From DATLRC01 sp035534895 (GTDB lineage: Bacteria > Patescibacteriota > Saccharimonadia > Saccharimonadales > UBA4665), in assembly GCA_035534895.1 (NCBI GenBank), contig DATLRC010000003.1:1-64000 (forward strand): a stretch of DNA of 64,000 nt, read 5' to 3'. This document shows positions 7,396-16,419 of the stretch, in pieces. Within the stretch, counting starts at the first letter, position 1; each line of letters begins with the position of its first letter. The position numbers and the translations under genes are program-made. The notes beneath the pieces were generated by a model that did no database searches, had not been told where the DNA came from, and was given only the letters and a program-made list of their open reading frames with translations.

Positions 7396-9225
7396 ATGTC
7401 AAACTTTGTTCAAGACTCATCCAAGATTCGTAATATTGCTATTATTGCTCATGTTGACCATGGCAAGACAACGCTGGTTGATGGTCTACTGAAGCAGTCT
7501 CAGACTTTTCGTGACAATCAAGCTGAGATGAGCCAGGAACTGATCATGGACAGCGGCGATCAAGAGCGTGAGCGGGGCATTACCATTACTGCTAAAGTAA
7601 CGGCTGTCCAGCACGGCGATTATCGGATCAATATCATTGATACCCCCGGCCATGCTGACTTTTCAGGAGAAGTTGAGCGGATACTCAATATGGCTGATGG
7701 CTGTATCCTAGTTGTCGATGCCCAGGAAGGACCGATGCCTCAGACTAAATTTGTTTTGGGTAAGGCCTTGGCTGCCAATCTAAAGCCAATTATAGTCATC
7801 AATAAAATAGACAAGTCCAGCAGCCGGATTATTGAAGTTGAAGACGAACTGGCTGACTTATTTTTAGAGCTAGCTGTTCACGAGGACCAATTGCATTACC
7901 CAGTCTACTATGCCGTTGCCCGTAGCGGCAAAGCCTGGGCTAAGCCGCCTCTTAGCCCAGATGAAGCAGCCGACTTGTCAGTCATCTTTGATGCCATTAG
8001 TCAGCACATTCCAGCACCCAAAGTAGATAAAGAACAACCCTTCCAAATGCTTGTAACGGCTCTGGCCTGGGATAATTTTAAGGGCAAATATGCCATAGGA
8101 CGGATTAGCCGGGGCCAGATCAAGGCTGGTGATCAAGTTGTCCTTTGCCAAAAAGATGGCAGTCAAGTGAAAGCCAGGGTCGATTCAGTCTATATGAGTC
8201 AGGGTCTTAATAAGTTTGAGGTTAAACTTGGCGTAGCCGGAGATATTGTTCAGTTGAGCGGTTTAGCTGACGCTCAAATTGGTGAAACAGTGGCTGATGC
8301 CGTCTCACCGGAAGCATTGCCAATTCTGGAGATCGAAGCCCCAACTCTCAAAATATATCTTGGCCCGAACACCTCACCGTTTAAGGGACTAGAAGGTCAG
8401 TTTACTACTAGCCGCCAGATCGGTGATCGCCTGCACCAGGAAATAGAAACAAATATCGGGCTCCGAGTAAGTGATCAGGGTATCGGGTTTGTGGTCTCCG
8501 GTCGCGGTGAGTTACATCTGAGTGTCTTAATTGAAACCCTTCGCCGCGAGGGCTTTGAGTTTGAAGTCGGTAGACCAGAGGTTGTGACCCGTAACCACAA
8601 TGGACAGACCGAAGAACCGGTCGAGGAATTAATTGTCGAAGTTCCAGCTGAGCAGGTCGGTACCGTCCAGCTTGAACTCGGCCAACGGCGGGCAATACTT
8701 AACGAACAATTTTCTGCCCCAGGCAAGGGCGTGACTAAACTTGTTTATCGGCTGCCATCAAGGGCTTTACTGGGCCTGCGCAACATATTACTGACTAACA
8801 CCAAAGGCACGGCAGTCATGAACTCATTAAACATTGGTTACCAACCACTTGGCGCTGCCTTACAGCAACTGCGGAACGGTGTCCTAATTGCTTATCAGAC
8901 AGGGGTCACAACGCCCTATTCCTTGCAAAATGTTGAAGCCCGCGGGATCTGCTTTGTCGGACCAGCCGAAAAAGTCTATGCCGGCCAAATCATCGGCCTC
9001 AGTAACCGGCGTGAAGATTTGGAGATCAATGTTTGTAAGGCCAAACATCTAACCAATATGCGTAGTTCAAGCAGTGACGGTGTTGTTCAGTTGACCCCGC
9101 CCCTAATTATGAGCCTTGAGCAATGCATAGATTTTGTAGAAGACGACGAGTTACTTGAGGTAACCCCTAAGTCTCTACGGCTACGTAAACGACAACTGGA
9201 CCCTTTAGGACGCAAGCGTAGCTAA
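7396..9225 (+). CDS. typA: Translational GTPase TypA/BipA
   Basis: TypA (BipA) is an EF-G-like GTPase that binds ribosomes and helps assembly and stress growth. G1 is AHVDHGKTTL (residues 18-27), the switch region is RGITITAK, G3 is DTPGHADF and G4 is NKID. Domains II and III and the TypA-specific C-terminal domain follow (RSSSSDGVVQLTPP, LEQCIDFVEDDELLEVTP), and the protein has the normal length of about 609 aa. It has its own promoter-like TATAAT at 7332-7337 and a leader, unlike many leaderless neighbours. Confidence 0.96.
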   Translation: MSNFVQDSSKIRNIAIIAHVDHGKTTLVDGLLKQSQTFRDNQAEMSQELIMDSGDQERERGITITAKVTAVQHGDYRINIIDTPGHADFSGEVERILNMADGCILVVDAQEGPMPQTKFVLGKALAANLKPIIVINKIDKSSSRIIEVEDELADLFLELAVHEDQLHYPVYYAVARSGKAWAKPPLSPDEAADLSVIFDAISQHIPAPKVDKEQPFQMLVTALAWDNFKGKYAIGRISRGQIKAGDQVVLCQKDGSQVKARVDSVYMSQGLNKFEVKLGVAGDIVQLSGLADAQIGETVADAVSPEALPILEIEAPTLKIYLGPNTSPFKGLEGQFTTSRQIGDRLHQEIETNIGLRVSDQGIGFVVSGRGELHLSVLIETLRREGFEFEVGRPEVVTRNHNGQTEEPVEELIVEVPAEQVGTVQLELGQRRAILNEQFSAPGKGVTKLVYRLPSRALLGLRNILLTNTKGTAVMNSLNIGYQPLGAALQQLRNGVLIAYQTGVTTPYSLQNVEARGICFVGPAEKVYAGQIIGLSNRREDLEINVCKAKHLTNMRSSSSDGVVQLTPPLIMSLEQCIDFVEDDELLEVTPKSLRLRKRQLDPLGRKRS

Positions 9226-9343
9226 GCTTTTTAGGCTGCCCAAATAATTTTAGACAGAGATTCCTCGGCTACCATAACTGTTGCCTGGGAGTTGCTTTAG
9301 AATTTTTACTTGGTAGCGGCTTAGTTGTGACATAATTAGCAGC

Positions 9344-10234
9344 ATGAGTTCATCTCAGCCTCGTTTCAGCATCGTCATACCTTGTTATAACGAAGCTCTG
9401 TATATTGGCAATGCTCTTAGGTCACTAAAGAGTCAAAAATTCAGCGGTCGTTTCGAAATCATAGTTGTTGATAACAATTCAACTGACCAAACAGCTAAAA
9501 TTGCTCTCAAAAATGGTGCCCGAGTGATCAGCGAAATCCATCCTGGTACTTGTTGGGCTCGCCAAGCGGGAGCCAAGGCAGCCAAAGGCGAAATAATAAT
9601 CTCAACTGACGCCGATACTGTTTTTAGATCAAACTGGCTTCAGAAGATAGATGATTCTTTTAAGAAAAATCCCAGAGCGGTTGCGGTCAGCGGTCCTTGT
9701 GCCTACTTTGATGGACCGTGGTGGGGAAAGATCTATCCCAAGATCCTATTTGGGGCAGTCAATCTTGTCTATCATCCTCTCGGTCGACCGTTTTATGTTA
9801 CAGCCACCAACATTGCCTTTAAAAAGTCGGCTTGGAGCGGCTATGACACAACCCTAACTCAAGGCGGGGATGAACTAGACTTGCTCCATAAACTGGCTAA
9901 AAAGGGCAAGGTACTATTTGATAACAAAAACGTTAGCCTAACATCAGCCCGGCGCCTCCAAAAAGGGCTCTTCTACAACCTTTTCGTCTCGTTTCTGGTT
10001 TATTACCTATTAGCTTATTATCTGAACAAACTGTTTAAACGAACTATCCTCGGAACAGCTCCTGCTTACCGAGAAAATAACAAGCTAATGCGTACCAAAC
10101 AGCTATTTCCACGTTTTGCGCTGGTCAGTCTAGCAGTAGTAGTTCTAGCTTGGACATCAATCTTCTCCGGTATGACCCACTGGGCCTTCAATATTGTTCA
10201 CGCCGCCGGACACCTATTAAAAAAACTGATTTAA
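9344..10234 (+). CDS. Family 2 glycosyltransferase, membrane-anchored
   Basis: This GT2 enzyme would transfer a sugar from a nucleotide donor to a glycan or lipid at the inner face of the membrane. GT-A motifs are SIVIPCYNEALYIGNALRSL, EIIVVDNNSTDQT, ISTDADTVF (the metal-binding DxD region) and a later GGDELDLLHKL. Two hydrophobic segments near residues 210-230 and 255-280 would anchor it. CATAAT (9331-9336) lies 7 bases before ATG. Its stop abuts the ATG of the deacetylase gene, so the two form an operon for a cell-surface polysaccharide. Confidence 0.85.
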   Translation: MSSSQPRFSIVIPCYNEALYIGNALRSLKSQKFSGRFEIIVVDNNSTDQTAKIALKNGARVISEIHPGTCWARQAGAKAAKGEIIISTDADTVFRSNWLQKIDDSFKKNPRAVAVSGPCAYFDGPWWGKIYPKILFGAVNLVYHPLGRPFYVTATNIAFKKSAWSGYDTTLTQGGDELDLLHKLAKKGKVLFDNKNVSLTSARRLQKGLFYNLFVSFLVYYLLAYYLNKLFKRTILGTAPAYRENNKLMRTKQLFPRFALVSLAVVVLAWTSIFSGMTHWAFNIVHAAGHLLKKLI

Positions 10235-10951
10235 ATGAGCCTAGCTTTATTTCTTAGTCTGTTTATAGTGCTCGGACTCGGTTACTGGATCTTTATGTCG
10301 CCCTATTCACAATTTTTTGGGGTATACCCATGGCGTAAAAAGACGTCTCAAAAAATAATCGCCCTCACTTTTGACGATGGTCCAAATGAGCCCTACAGCT
10401 CACAAATAGTAGATTTCCTGAATCAAAAAGGGATTAAAGCAACGTTTTTTCAAGTCGGTGAGTGCATTAAGAGGCATCCCGAGGTAACTAAGAAAATGAT
10501 TCGCTCGGGGCACGTTATAGGCAATCACTCCCTGTCTCATAAGTTTCATAAGTACTTTGTCGATCCGTCTTTCAAAAAAGAAATCAGCCAAAACCAGCAC
10601 TTAATTGAGACCTACACTGGCCTAAAACCAGCTCTTTTCCGCTCCCCTTGGTTGTGGCGCCAGCCGCTTTTGCTGGGTAGCCTGAAACAACAACAGCTTT
10701 ATCCTATTTCCGGTCAGTTCGCTCACCCCCTTGAAGTGCTTCAGATTGACGCCACTAAGATTGCCCACGCAGCCATAAAAAAAGCCAAACCAGGCTCAAT
10801 CATCATCTTTCATGACGGCTATGATGGCCGAGGCGCTAACCGGAGTCAGACGGTAGAAGCAGTCAAAATATTTGTCGAGCAACTAAGCAAGTCCGGTTAT
10901 CAATTCGTAACAGTCGATCAATTACTCGGCATAGAGGCCTACCAACCCTAA
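10235..10951 (+). CDS. Polysaccharide deacetylase (NodB domain), membrane-anchored
   Basis: This carbohydrate esterase 4 protein removes N-acetyl groups from a surface polysaccharide or peptidoglycan. An N-terminal membrane helix (residues 1-20) is followed by the NodB signature: LTFDDGPN (first Asp pair), FFQVGECIKRHPE, GHVIGNHSLSH with the metal-binding His pair, FRSPW, and a C-terminal IIFHDG. The full catalytic set is visible, so it should be active outside the membrane. It is translated right after the glycosyltransferase with no spacing, suggesting it modifies that enzyme's product. Confidence 0.9.
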   Translation: MSLALFLSLFIVLGLGYWIFMSPYSQFFGVYPWRKKTSQKIIALTFDDGPNEPYSSQIVDFLNQKGIKATFFQVGECIKRHPEVTKKMIRSGHVIGNHSLSHKFHKYFVDPSFKKEISQNQHLIETYTGLKPALFRSPWLWRQPLLLGSLKQQQLYPISGQFAHPLEVLQIDATKIAHAAIKKAKPGSIIIFHDGYDGRGANRSQTVEAVKIFVEQLSKSGYQFVTVDQLLGIEAYQP

Positions 10952-11045
10952 GTTTTAAAAAAGTGCGAAAGTGATCAACAGCTTGCCCTGGTGGCATATA
11001 ATGATGGATATATTAAATCAGCTTGGGTAGCTAAGGGAGGCAATC

Positions 11046-11561
11046 ATGCTAAACAGTTTAGAAAAGTCACTAGGAAGTCTATATAAAAATTTACCATCAA
11101 TCTCACCAAACGGACAAAAAGGATTGGTCAGAGCCTGGCCGTGGATCGCTCTAGTCTTTGGTCTGCTGCAGCTTTTTGCTGCCTGGAATCTTTGGCATGT
11201 CGGACACCTAGTCAACAATCTTGTCACTACGGTTAACCAGTACGCTAATCTTTATGGCATAACGCCTGCCGTCCATAGCCTAGGACTGTTCTACTATCTT
11301 AGTCTAATTGTTCTAGCCCTTGACGGAGTAATTCTACTTCTGGCTTACCCGGGCCTCAGAGCTCGTAGTAAGCGTGGTTGGAACATGCTATTTTTAGCAG
11401 CCGTCGTTAATATTGTCTACGGCTTAGTATCTGTCTTTGATAGCAGCTATGGCGGAGTTGGCAAATTAGTCTCGACTGTGTTTGGCAGTGCCATTGCCTT
11501 TTATTTCCTTTTCCAAGTTCGCTCATACTATCTGAGCCCCAAAACACAGAAAACCGAATAA
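11046..11561 (+). CDS. Four-helix membrane protein of unknown function
   Basis: A 171-aa protein with four predicted membrane helices at about residues 35-57, 80-105, 113-135 and 140-160. The tails are polar. No family is recognised; it resembles small DoxX- or chromate-unrelated membrane proteins of this lineage only in layout. A strong SD (AAGGGAGG) precedes the ATG at good distance, so this gene is not leaderless. The N-terminal 30 residues are soluble and Ser/Pro-rich. Confidence 0.75.
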   Translation: MLNSLEKSLGSLYKNLPSISPNGQKGLVRAWPWIALVFGLLQLFAAWNLWHVGHLVNNLVTTVNQYANLYGITPAVHSLGLFYYLSLIVLALDGVILLLAYPGLRARSKRGWNMLFLAAVVNIVYGLVSVFDSSYGGVGKLVSTVFGSAIAFYFLFQVRSYYLSPKTQKTE

Positions 11562-11571
11562 CCAAAAACGG

Positions 11572-11588
11572 AGCCAGACCAACTGGCT
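11572..11588 (+). terminator. Small GC hairpin after membrane protein gene
   Basis: AGCCAG (11572-11577) pairs with CTGGCT (11583-11588) around a five-base loop 10 bases after the stop codon. A second possible stem GCCGC/GCGGC follows near 11608-11630. T-rich sequence after it is weak, so termination is only possible. Confidence 0.3.
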
Positions 11589-11715
11589 GCCAATTTAATA
11601 TCGACCTGCCGCCCAGCCCCAAAAAGCGGCTCTATATCTGAATCTATCTAATAGAATATTGGCTATCTGCTGATCTTAAGCGTATACTTAATATCAACTG
11701 AGCAGAGGGAAAGTT

Positions 11716-12213
11716 ATGTATAGATATGTAGTTGCCGAATCACCTGACGGCTACCAAGTATGGGTTAATCTGATCACTTCTTCAGCCGGACGCTACATTA
11801 GCCGTCAGCCACATCTGATCACACTGATCAAAGAAGTATTGGCACCAATGAGTTTGAGCGGCTCAAGAGTATCGATTGAACGAGACATGGGACGGGTAAT
11901 TGGGAATACTGACATTGTTGAGACCAGCGAAAAAGACTCTATTTTCTACGCTCAACCATACAAAATGAATGTTTTCTCGCGCTACGTTAAAAATCGTTTT
12001 TCTCCCCCTAGCCATAAGTTGACACTAATCATTCAGCAGGACAATGAAGGGAACTACGAATTGACTGACACCTGGATCGGTCCCTGTAGCCCGCCCTTTC
12101 CCGGTGATATTAAAGAGACCACCAAAAGCAAGCTCTACTGGGCTTCTCACGCTCTTGTCAGCGATGCCCAAATTGTCCAGGCTAAAACAATCACAAAAGT
12201 CTGCCCCTACTAA
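11716..12213 (+). CDS. Hypothetical protein (165 aa)
   Basis: A soluble protein with no signal peptide, beginning MYRYVVAESPDGYQVWVNLI. It has mixed alpha/beta composition and a conserved-looking C-terminal part (LTLIIQQDNEGNYELTDTWI, then GPCSPPFPGD and KLYWASHALV). The final block resembles small bacterial and phage proteins of unknown role that end in a xxYWxxHALV segment, but no function is known to me. An SD (AGAGGGAAAG) precedes ATG. The tiny basic gene at 12242 follows 28 bases after it. Confidence 0.65.
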   Translation: MYRYVVAESPDGYQVWVNLITSSAGRYISRQPHLITLIKEVLAPMSLSGSRVSIERDMGRVIGNTDIVETSEKDSIFYAQPYKMNVFSRYVKNRFSPPSHKLTLIIQQDNEGNYELTDTWIGPCSPPFPGDIKETTKSKLYWASHALVSDAQIVQAKTITKVCPY

Positions 12214-12241
12214 CCCTTAAAGCAATATAGAGGAGTAAACG

Positions 12242-12298
12242 ATGTCTAAAGATAGACCAAAACGAGAAGTTAAAAAGCCTAAAGCCCCTAAGAAATAG
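12242..12298 (+). CDS. Tiny basic protein (18 aa)
   Basis: An 18-codon frame encodes MSKDRPKREVKKPKAPKK, almost entirely Lys, Arg, Pro and Glu. A near-perfect SD (AGAGGAG) lies 6-7 bases before its ATG, which stands out in a window where many genes have no SD. Short KRPKKE-type peptides of this kind occur in other bacteria as unannotated genes. It may bind nucleic acid or the ribosome, but that is only inferred from charge. It could also be a leader for the helicase gene downstream. Confidence 0.5.
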   Translation: MSKDRPKREVKKPKAPKK

Positions 12299-12307
12299 AC
12301 ACCTCTC

Positions 12308-12441
12308 TTGTGCTAACAAATTAATTATGCTAAAATTAAGTTATTGTTTTGATGAATCCAGAGAATAGTAGTTATTGACTCGATTTCATTCCAACAATCA
12401 ATCGATCAACAAACTATTTAAAATCAAAGGATTCATTTTTT
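12308..12441 (+). promoter_or_regulatory. Promoter and structured 5' leader of the DEAD-box helicase gene
   Basis: TTGTGC (12308-12313), 17 bases, then TAAAAT (12331-12336) form a promoter giving a leader of about 100 nt. ATGAATCC (12352-12359) can pair with GGATTCAT (12429-12436). The latter contains the SD-like AAAGGA region and ends in a six-T run directly before ATG. Between them, TTGA/TCAA plus CGATT/AATCG (about 12376-12412) form an inner stem. The closing stem would hide the ribosome site or stop transcription. Other DEAD-box genes are often autoregulated or cold-regulated through such leaders. Confidence 0.5.
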
Positions 12442-13644
12442 ATGTCCTATAACCAAAATAGACGAGCCTATAGTTCAGGTCGTCGCCAATCAATCCATCA
12501 ACCACGCTCAACCACTCGTCGTCCTAAAAAAGAGTTCATCCACCCCTCACGCTTTATCCAAAGCGCCACATCTACTCAAAAAGAAGACTATTCTCCCCGT
12601 AACGCCTTCAGTGATTTTGCTATTCACTCCCTGCTTCAGGATAATTTGATCGCCAAAGGCTATACCATACCGTCACCGATTCAAGACCAAACTATCCCAC
12701 TAGGACTATCAGGCAGAGACGTTGTAGGCATCGCCAACACCGGTACCGGTAAAACGGCCGCCTTTGCCATACCTCTTCTCAATCGTCTGATTACTAATCA
12801 TCAGGACCGGGCTCTTATTCTGGCCCCAACCCGTGAGTTAGCACAACAAATCGAAGACCAATGTCGAGAAATTGCCAAAGGCACTGGCCTGCGTGGCGCA
12901 CTGTTAATCGGTGGTGTGTCAATCGGGCCACAGTACCGTGAACTAAAATTAAACCCCCAGATTGTTATTGGTACTCCCGGACGAATCAAGGATCACTCTG
13001 AACAACGTACTCTAAATCTAGCCAGCTTTAATATAATTGTCCTTGACGAAGTCGACCGCATGCTAGATATGGGCTTTATCAACGACATTAGTCACATTCT
13101 AGGCAAAACAGCGCCCAAGAGACAGTCATACTTCTTCTCAGCAACGCTTGATTCCAAAGTGACAACCATAATTCAGGGCTTCGCTAGTGACCCAACTCAT
13201 GTAGTTGTTAAAACCGGCGATACAGCCGATAACGTTGACCAGAACGTTGTTTCCTATAACGGTAAAGATGAGAAAATAGCCAAATTGCACGATCTACTAC
13301 TTCAGAAGGCAGTCGTTAAGACCTTAGTCTTTGACGACACTCACCGAAGTGTCGAGAGACTATCCAAAGAGTTGCAGACCAGAGGCTTCGACAGTGATGC
13401 CATACACGGTGGTAAGTCTCAGTCTCAGCGCCAAAGAGCCTTGCAACGCTTCCGGGACAACCAGGTTAAGATTCTGGTGGCTACAGATGTAGCAGCTCGG
13501 GGCATTGACGTCTCGGACATCACTCATGTAGTTAACTATTCTGAACCCCAGTCTTACGGAGATTATGTACACCGCATTGGTCGAGCTGGCCGTGCCGGCC
13601 GTCCAGGTTACGCCCTGACATTTGTTGAACAACAGGGCTATTAG
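12442..13644 (+). CDS. DEAD-box-type ATP-dependent RNA helicase (DEVD variant)
   Basis: This RNA helicase would unwind short RNA duplexes in ribosome assembly or mRNA turnover. Motifs are the Q motif GYTIPSPIQDQTIP, motif I ANTGTGKT (residues 98-105), Ia PTRELAQQ, Ib TPGR, motif II DEVD in place of DEAD, motif III SAT, then LVFDDTHRS, ATDVAARGID and HRIGRAGRAG. The first 55 residues are a basic Arg/Ser/Gln tail that may bind RNA. The C-terminus stops shortly after motif VI. At 400 aa it is a minimal enzyme of the RhlE/DeaD type. Confidence 0.93.
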   Translation: MSYNQNRRAYSSGRRQSIHQPRSTTRRPKKEFIHPSRFIQSATSTQKEDYSPRNAFSDFAIHSLLQDNLIAKGYTIPSPIQDQTIPLGLSGRDVVGIANTGTGKTAAFAIPLLNRLITNHQDRALILAPTRELAQQIEDQCREIAKGTGLRGALLIGGVSIGPQYRELKLNPQIVIGTPGRIKDHSEQRTLNLASFNIIVLDEVDRMLDMGFINDISHILGKTAPKRQSYFFSATLDSKVTTIIQGFASDPTHVVVKTGDTADNVDQNVVSYNGKDEKIAKLHDLLLQKAVVKTLVFDDTHRSVERLSKELQTRGFDSDAIHGGKSQSQRQRALQRFRDNQVKILVATDVAARGIDVSDITHVVNYSEPQSYGDYVHRIGRAGRAGRPGYALTFVEQQGY

Positions 13645-13650
13645 TCTAGC

Positions 13651-14403
13651 TTAAGCTATCAATTGATCTAACACTAGCTGCCAGGCATGTTCAGCCGCTA
13701 AGCGGTTGTAAGTGAAGCGATTGCTATCATTGAAAAAGGCATGACCGCAGCCAGGATAAACCGTTGACTCAAAATCAACTCCAGCTTGAGTCATTTCCTG
13801 CCGGACAATCGGCAGCTCAGCCATCAACTTCTCATCCTGCTGCCCATAAAAGGCTCTAATGGGACAACGAATCTGTTTTAAAGCACCAGGCTCTAGGTCA
13901 CAATGTCCATAAAATGGAAAAGCGGCCTTCAGCCTCGGTTCAGCTGCCGCTAAAGCATAAGCGTAGGTTCCGCCAAAGCAAAAACCGATGACGCTTACTT
14001 GATGATTAAGCTCCGACAACTGATATAGGTAGTCAAAGCAGGCCACCAAAGAGCCAACTGTTTTTTGGGCGAATACCGGCTCCAGGGAGGGTTTTCTTAG
14101 CTGTCGTAACTGGGGTTGGACATCATGAGGTTGCTGGGGATCAAATAAATCGGCTTGGATGCCAGATAATTCTTCCTCAGTAAAAGCCGAATTATCGAGT
14201 AAAGAAGGCGCCAGAGCATAAAACCCAGCCTCTGCTAGTCGTTCGGCAAGTGCTTTGGTATGCTCGACCAACCCCCAAACTTCATGAATGACAATCATAC
14301 CGCCCCTCGGCTTGTCAGTTGGCGTTGCCAAATAGGCGACAACCGGTGGTTGGTGTTCTATTGAAATCATTTGACCCATATATATGCAAGCTAAATTATA
14401 CAC
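13651..14403 (-). CDS. Dienelactone hydrolase family protein
   Basis: This alpha/beta-hydrolase of the dienelactone hydrolase family is a cytoplasmic esterase or lactonase. The triad is visible: Cys nucleophile in IGFCFGGTYAY, Asp in YGQQDEKLM and His in YPGCGHAFFND. HEVWGLVEHTKALAERLAEA near the N-terminus is the usual oxyanion region. Physiological substrate is unknown in non-degrading bacteria. ATG 14403 is used, though the Met codons at residues 9 and 12 are also possible. It converges with the helicase gene 6 bases away. Confidence 0.88.
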   Translation of the reverse strand: MYNLACIYMGQMISIEHQPPVVAYLATPTDKPRGGMIVIHEVWGLVEHTKALAERLAEAGFYALAPSLLDNSAFTEEELSGIQADLFDPQQPHDVQPQLRQLRKPSLEPVFAQKTVGSLVACFDYLYQLSELNHQVSVIGFCFGGTYAYALAAAEPRLKAAFPFYGHCDLEPGALKQIRCPIRAFYGQQDEKLMAELPIVRQEMTQAGVDFESTVYPGCGHAFFNDSNRFTYNRLAAEHAWQLVLDQLIA

Positions 14404-14471
14404 CGAACTGGGCTGATCCTAGATTATCTGTCACTAGATCTGTAACTCAAAAGGTGCTTAAATCAATCATT

Positions 14472-14843
14472 ATGAGGATAGAGTACGACGATCAGCTTCA
14501 ACAATTACAAGCTAAGACAAACGCCCTAGAGTCACAAGTCATTAGTGAGGCAGTTTATTATAAGCTTTACGGCATGATTTATGATCCGACTTACATAGAT
14601 GGCTCCAATGCCCAAATTCTCTTAACTATACTCAGAGATTTAAGACCGCTGCCAACATTAATTTTGGCCAGGCCATCACATTTTGGGTTATTGGCTGAAA
14701 CACTTACCGACGCAGCTCCCTTAATGCCGGATGATTACAAAATGAAACTGGCCGAAAATATGTCTGCCGAGCTACGCTTGGAACTAGGAGTCATCGCCGT
14801 TGATCTAACGATACCTGATTTTGTACCGAATGACTTTGTTTAG
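14472..14843 (+). CDS. Hypothetical protein (123 aa)
   Basis: A soluble, acidic protein beginning MRIEYDDQLQQLQAKTNALE, with a predicted coiled coil at residues 5-20 and a longer mixed domain after it. No family is recognised. The frame is open upstream to 14319 but that part is antisense to the hydrolase gene, so ATG 14472 is chosen. No SD is visible. Its composition matches neighbouring genes. Confidence 0.6.
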   Translation: MRIEYDDQLQQLQAKTNALESQVISEAVYYKLYGMIYDPTYIDGSNAQILLTILRDLRPLPTLILARPSHFGLLAETLTDAAPLMPDDYKMKLAENMSAELRLELGVIAVDLTIPDFVPNDFV

Positions 14844-14945
14844 ACAGAAAAGATCCGAGACAGCCCTACTTGTATAAAAATATTTTGGGTAGGGGGACCC
14901 TATAAGCTATACTGTTTTTGTTAAGCCAAAACAAAAATCATCAAA

Positions 14946-15812
14946 ATGCCATCCAGTTATCGGTCATCGAAAACCGCAAGTTACTCAAAGATAAAACTGA
15001 GAGTTCTAATATGTTTACTGCTGATAGTGATTACCGGCAGCTATATATTGTGGACTAAGCATGCCGCTGCCGAAGCGGCTGTCGTCCGCCAGGCCCAGAT
15101 TCAAGCAGCCGCCGTGGCTGCTAAAAAAGCCGATATTTTTGCCGGACAAGTGGATCAACTAATGTCAGCCAACCCAACTATTACCTTTAGTATTTCTACT
15201 GTTAACTCCAGCCAAGGTCTAAAAGTTTTCGGCACTGAGGCTGCCTTTGACGGCGCCAGCACCGCCAAACTACTGACAGCAGCCGACTATTTGAACCATG
15301 TCCAACTAAAATCGACCAGCCTGAAGCAGAATATTGATGGTAATAGCGGCCAGTACTGGCTTAAAGAGATGCTTGTTAATAGTGATGACACTGCTTGGAC
15401 AGAGCTTAATGACTATCTGACTCACCCTGATCTTAAGCGCTATGCCAACAGCATAGGCTTCACTAATTATGATCCTTCAACTAATAGCTTTACGTCCAGC
15501 GATGTGGCCCGCCTGCTGGCTAAACTGAGTGATGGTAGCCTTCTCTGGCCAGCCAATCGCTCACTAATGCTTAACTACTTAAGCCAGGCCAATTACCGAG
15601 ATTACATAGTGCCCGCTGTGTCGTCAGGAGACAAGGTTTACCATAAGGCGGGAGAAGATGACGACGATGTCCATGACGCGGCCATTATTACCAGTGGCAG
15701 CAAGAGCTTTGTGCTAGTAATCTTCAGTGACGGCAACGGCACATATGATTGGGTTGGACGAGCAACCCTGATGCAGACAATTACCAAAGATGCTATTGCC
15801 GCCTATCTATAG
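14946..15812 (+). CDS. Secreted serine hydrolase, class A beta-lactamase-like fold
   Basis: A membrane-anchored protein (helix at residues 20-37, then an Ala-rich helix linker) with an extracellular domain of the class A beta-lactamase/penicillin-binding superfamily. The SxxK motif is GASTAKLL, with S and K spaced by TA. SDD in LVNSDDTAW takes the place of the SDN loop, and KAG in VYHKAGEDDDD the place of KTG. Changed SDN and KTG motifs argue for a peptidase or structural role rather than antibiotic hydrolysis. A promoter-like TATACT lies near 14907-14912, giving a short leader. Confidence 0.75.
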   Translation: MPSSYRSSKTASYSKIKLRVLICLLLIVITGSYILWTKHAAAEAAVVRQAQIQAAAVAAKKADIFAGQVDQLMSANPTITFSISTVNSSQGLKVFGTEAAFDGASTAKLLTAADYLNHVQLKSTSLKQNIDGNSGQYWLKEMLVNSDDTAWTELNDYLTHPDLKRYANSIGFTNYDPSTNSFTSSDVARLLAKLSDGSLLWPANRSLMLNYLSQANYRDYIVPAVSSGDKVYHKAGEDDDDVHDAAIITSGSKSFVLVIFSDGNGTYDWVGRATLMQTITKDAIAAYL

Positions 15813-15978
15813 GGATCATTAACGAGTCTCAGACTAATTTAGATGTATACCGAATTGATCTAGAGTTTTTAGTGGAGATCGGCGGCGGAACGACAAAAAA
15901 CTAAAATATAAGATCATAGAATATGACTAAAACACAAATGATTCAGAAATGTCTCTATGTTGATTGGTCGATCAGCGT

Positions 15979-16419
15979 CTAGTTATTAGGGAATAGATAT
16001 TGCATGGTGCTTGGGTGTACGATTTTTATCCCTTCATATTCTTTTAGCGCTAGTAAGTCTTTATCAAATGCCAAAATGACGTCTGCTTTTGCTGCTTTTG
16101 CACACTCTAAAATTTTATTATCATCAGGATCTCTTACGATTCTAATTTTTTGGATTGGATGGACAATCTTTACTACATTACGTACCTGATTGAGCGCAGA
16201 AACTACTTGTTGTCTGTCAAAGCCAAACTTGTCGCTTTCTAGCTTTTCTTGAAGTTCAAGCAGAATTGCTTCAGAACTAAATAGTTCATAGGTTAAGAAT
16301 TTTGTACCTCGACCGATTAAGTAGCTTCTTGCATAGCCATTCTTTAAGGCGGCTGCTATATAAAAGCCTGTATCTGGAACTATGTTAAGTTTTGGACTTG
16401 GCGTAGGTAGCGACATCAT
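15979..16419 (-). CDS. PIN-domain toxin (putative ribonuclease)
   Basis: This PIN-domain protein is of the putative-toxin type (PF13470/COG1569) and is likely an RNase activated when its antitoxin is lost. Acidic active-site residues are in VPDTGFYIAA (N-terminal Asp), in the SSEAILLELQEKL helix (Glu) and in RDPDDNKILECA and ILAFDKDLL (C-terminal Asp residues). It is the downstream gene of a two-gene unit and overlaps the antitoxin gene by 35 bases, typical of toxin-antitoxin coupling. No SD is needed if translation is coupled. Confidence 0.85.
   Translation of the reverse strand: MMSLPTPSPKLNIVPDTGFYIAAALKNGYARSYLIGRGTKFLTYELFSSEAILLELQEKLESDKFGFDRQQVVSALNQVRNVVKIVHPIQKIRIVRDPDDNKILECAKAAKADVILAFDKDLLALKEYEGIKIVHPSTMQYLFPNN

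Noticed and set aside
14946..15812. Acquired beta-lactamase resistance gene
   Set aside because: SDN and KTG are changed to SDD and KAG, it has a membrane anchor and native composition; a resistance function is not supported.
15934..15983. 19-codon frame (MTKTQMIQKCLY...) between the beta-lactamase-like and PIN genes
   Set aside because: No SD, no clear -10 spacing and not protein-like enough; the 166-base gap is treated as non-coding.
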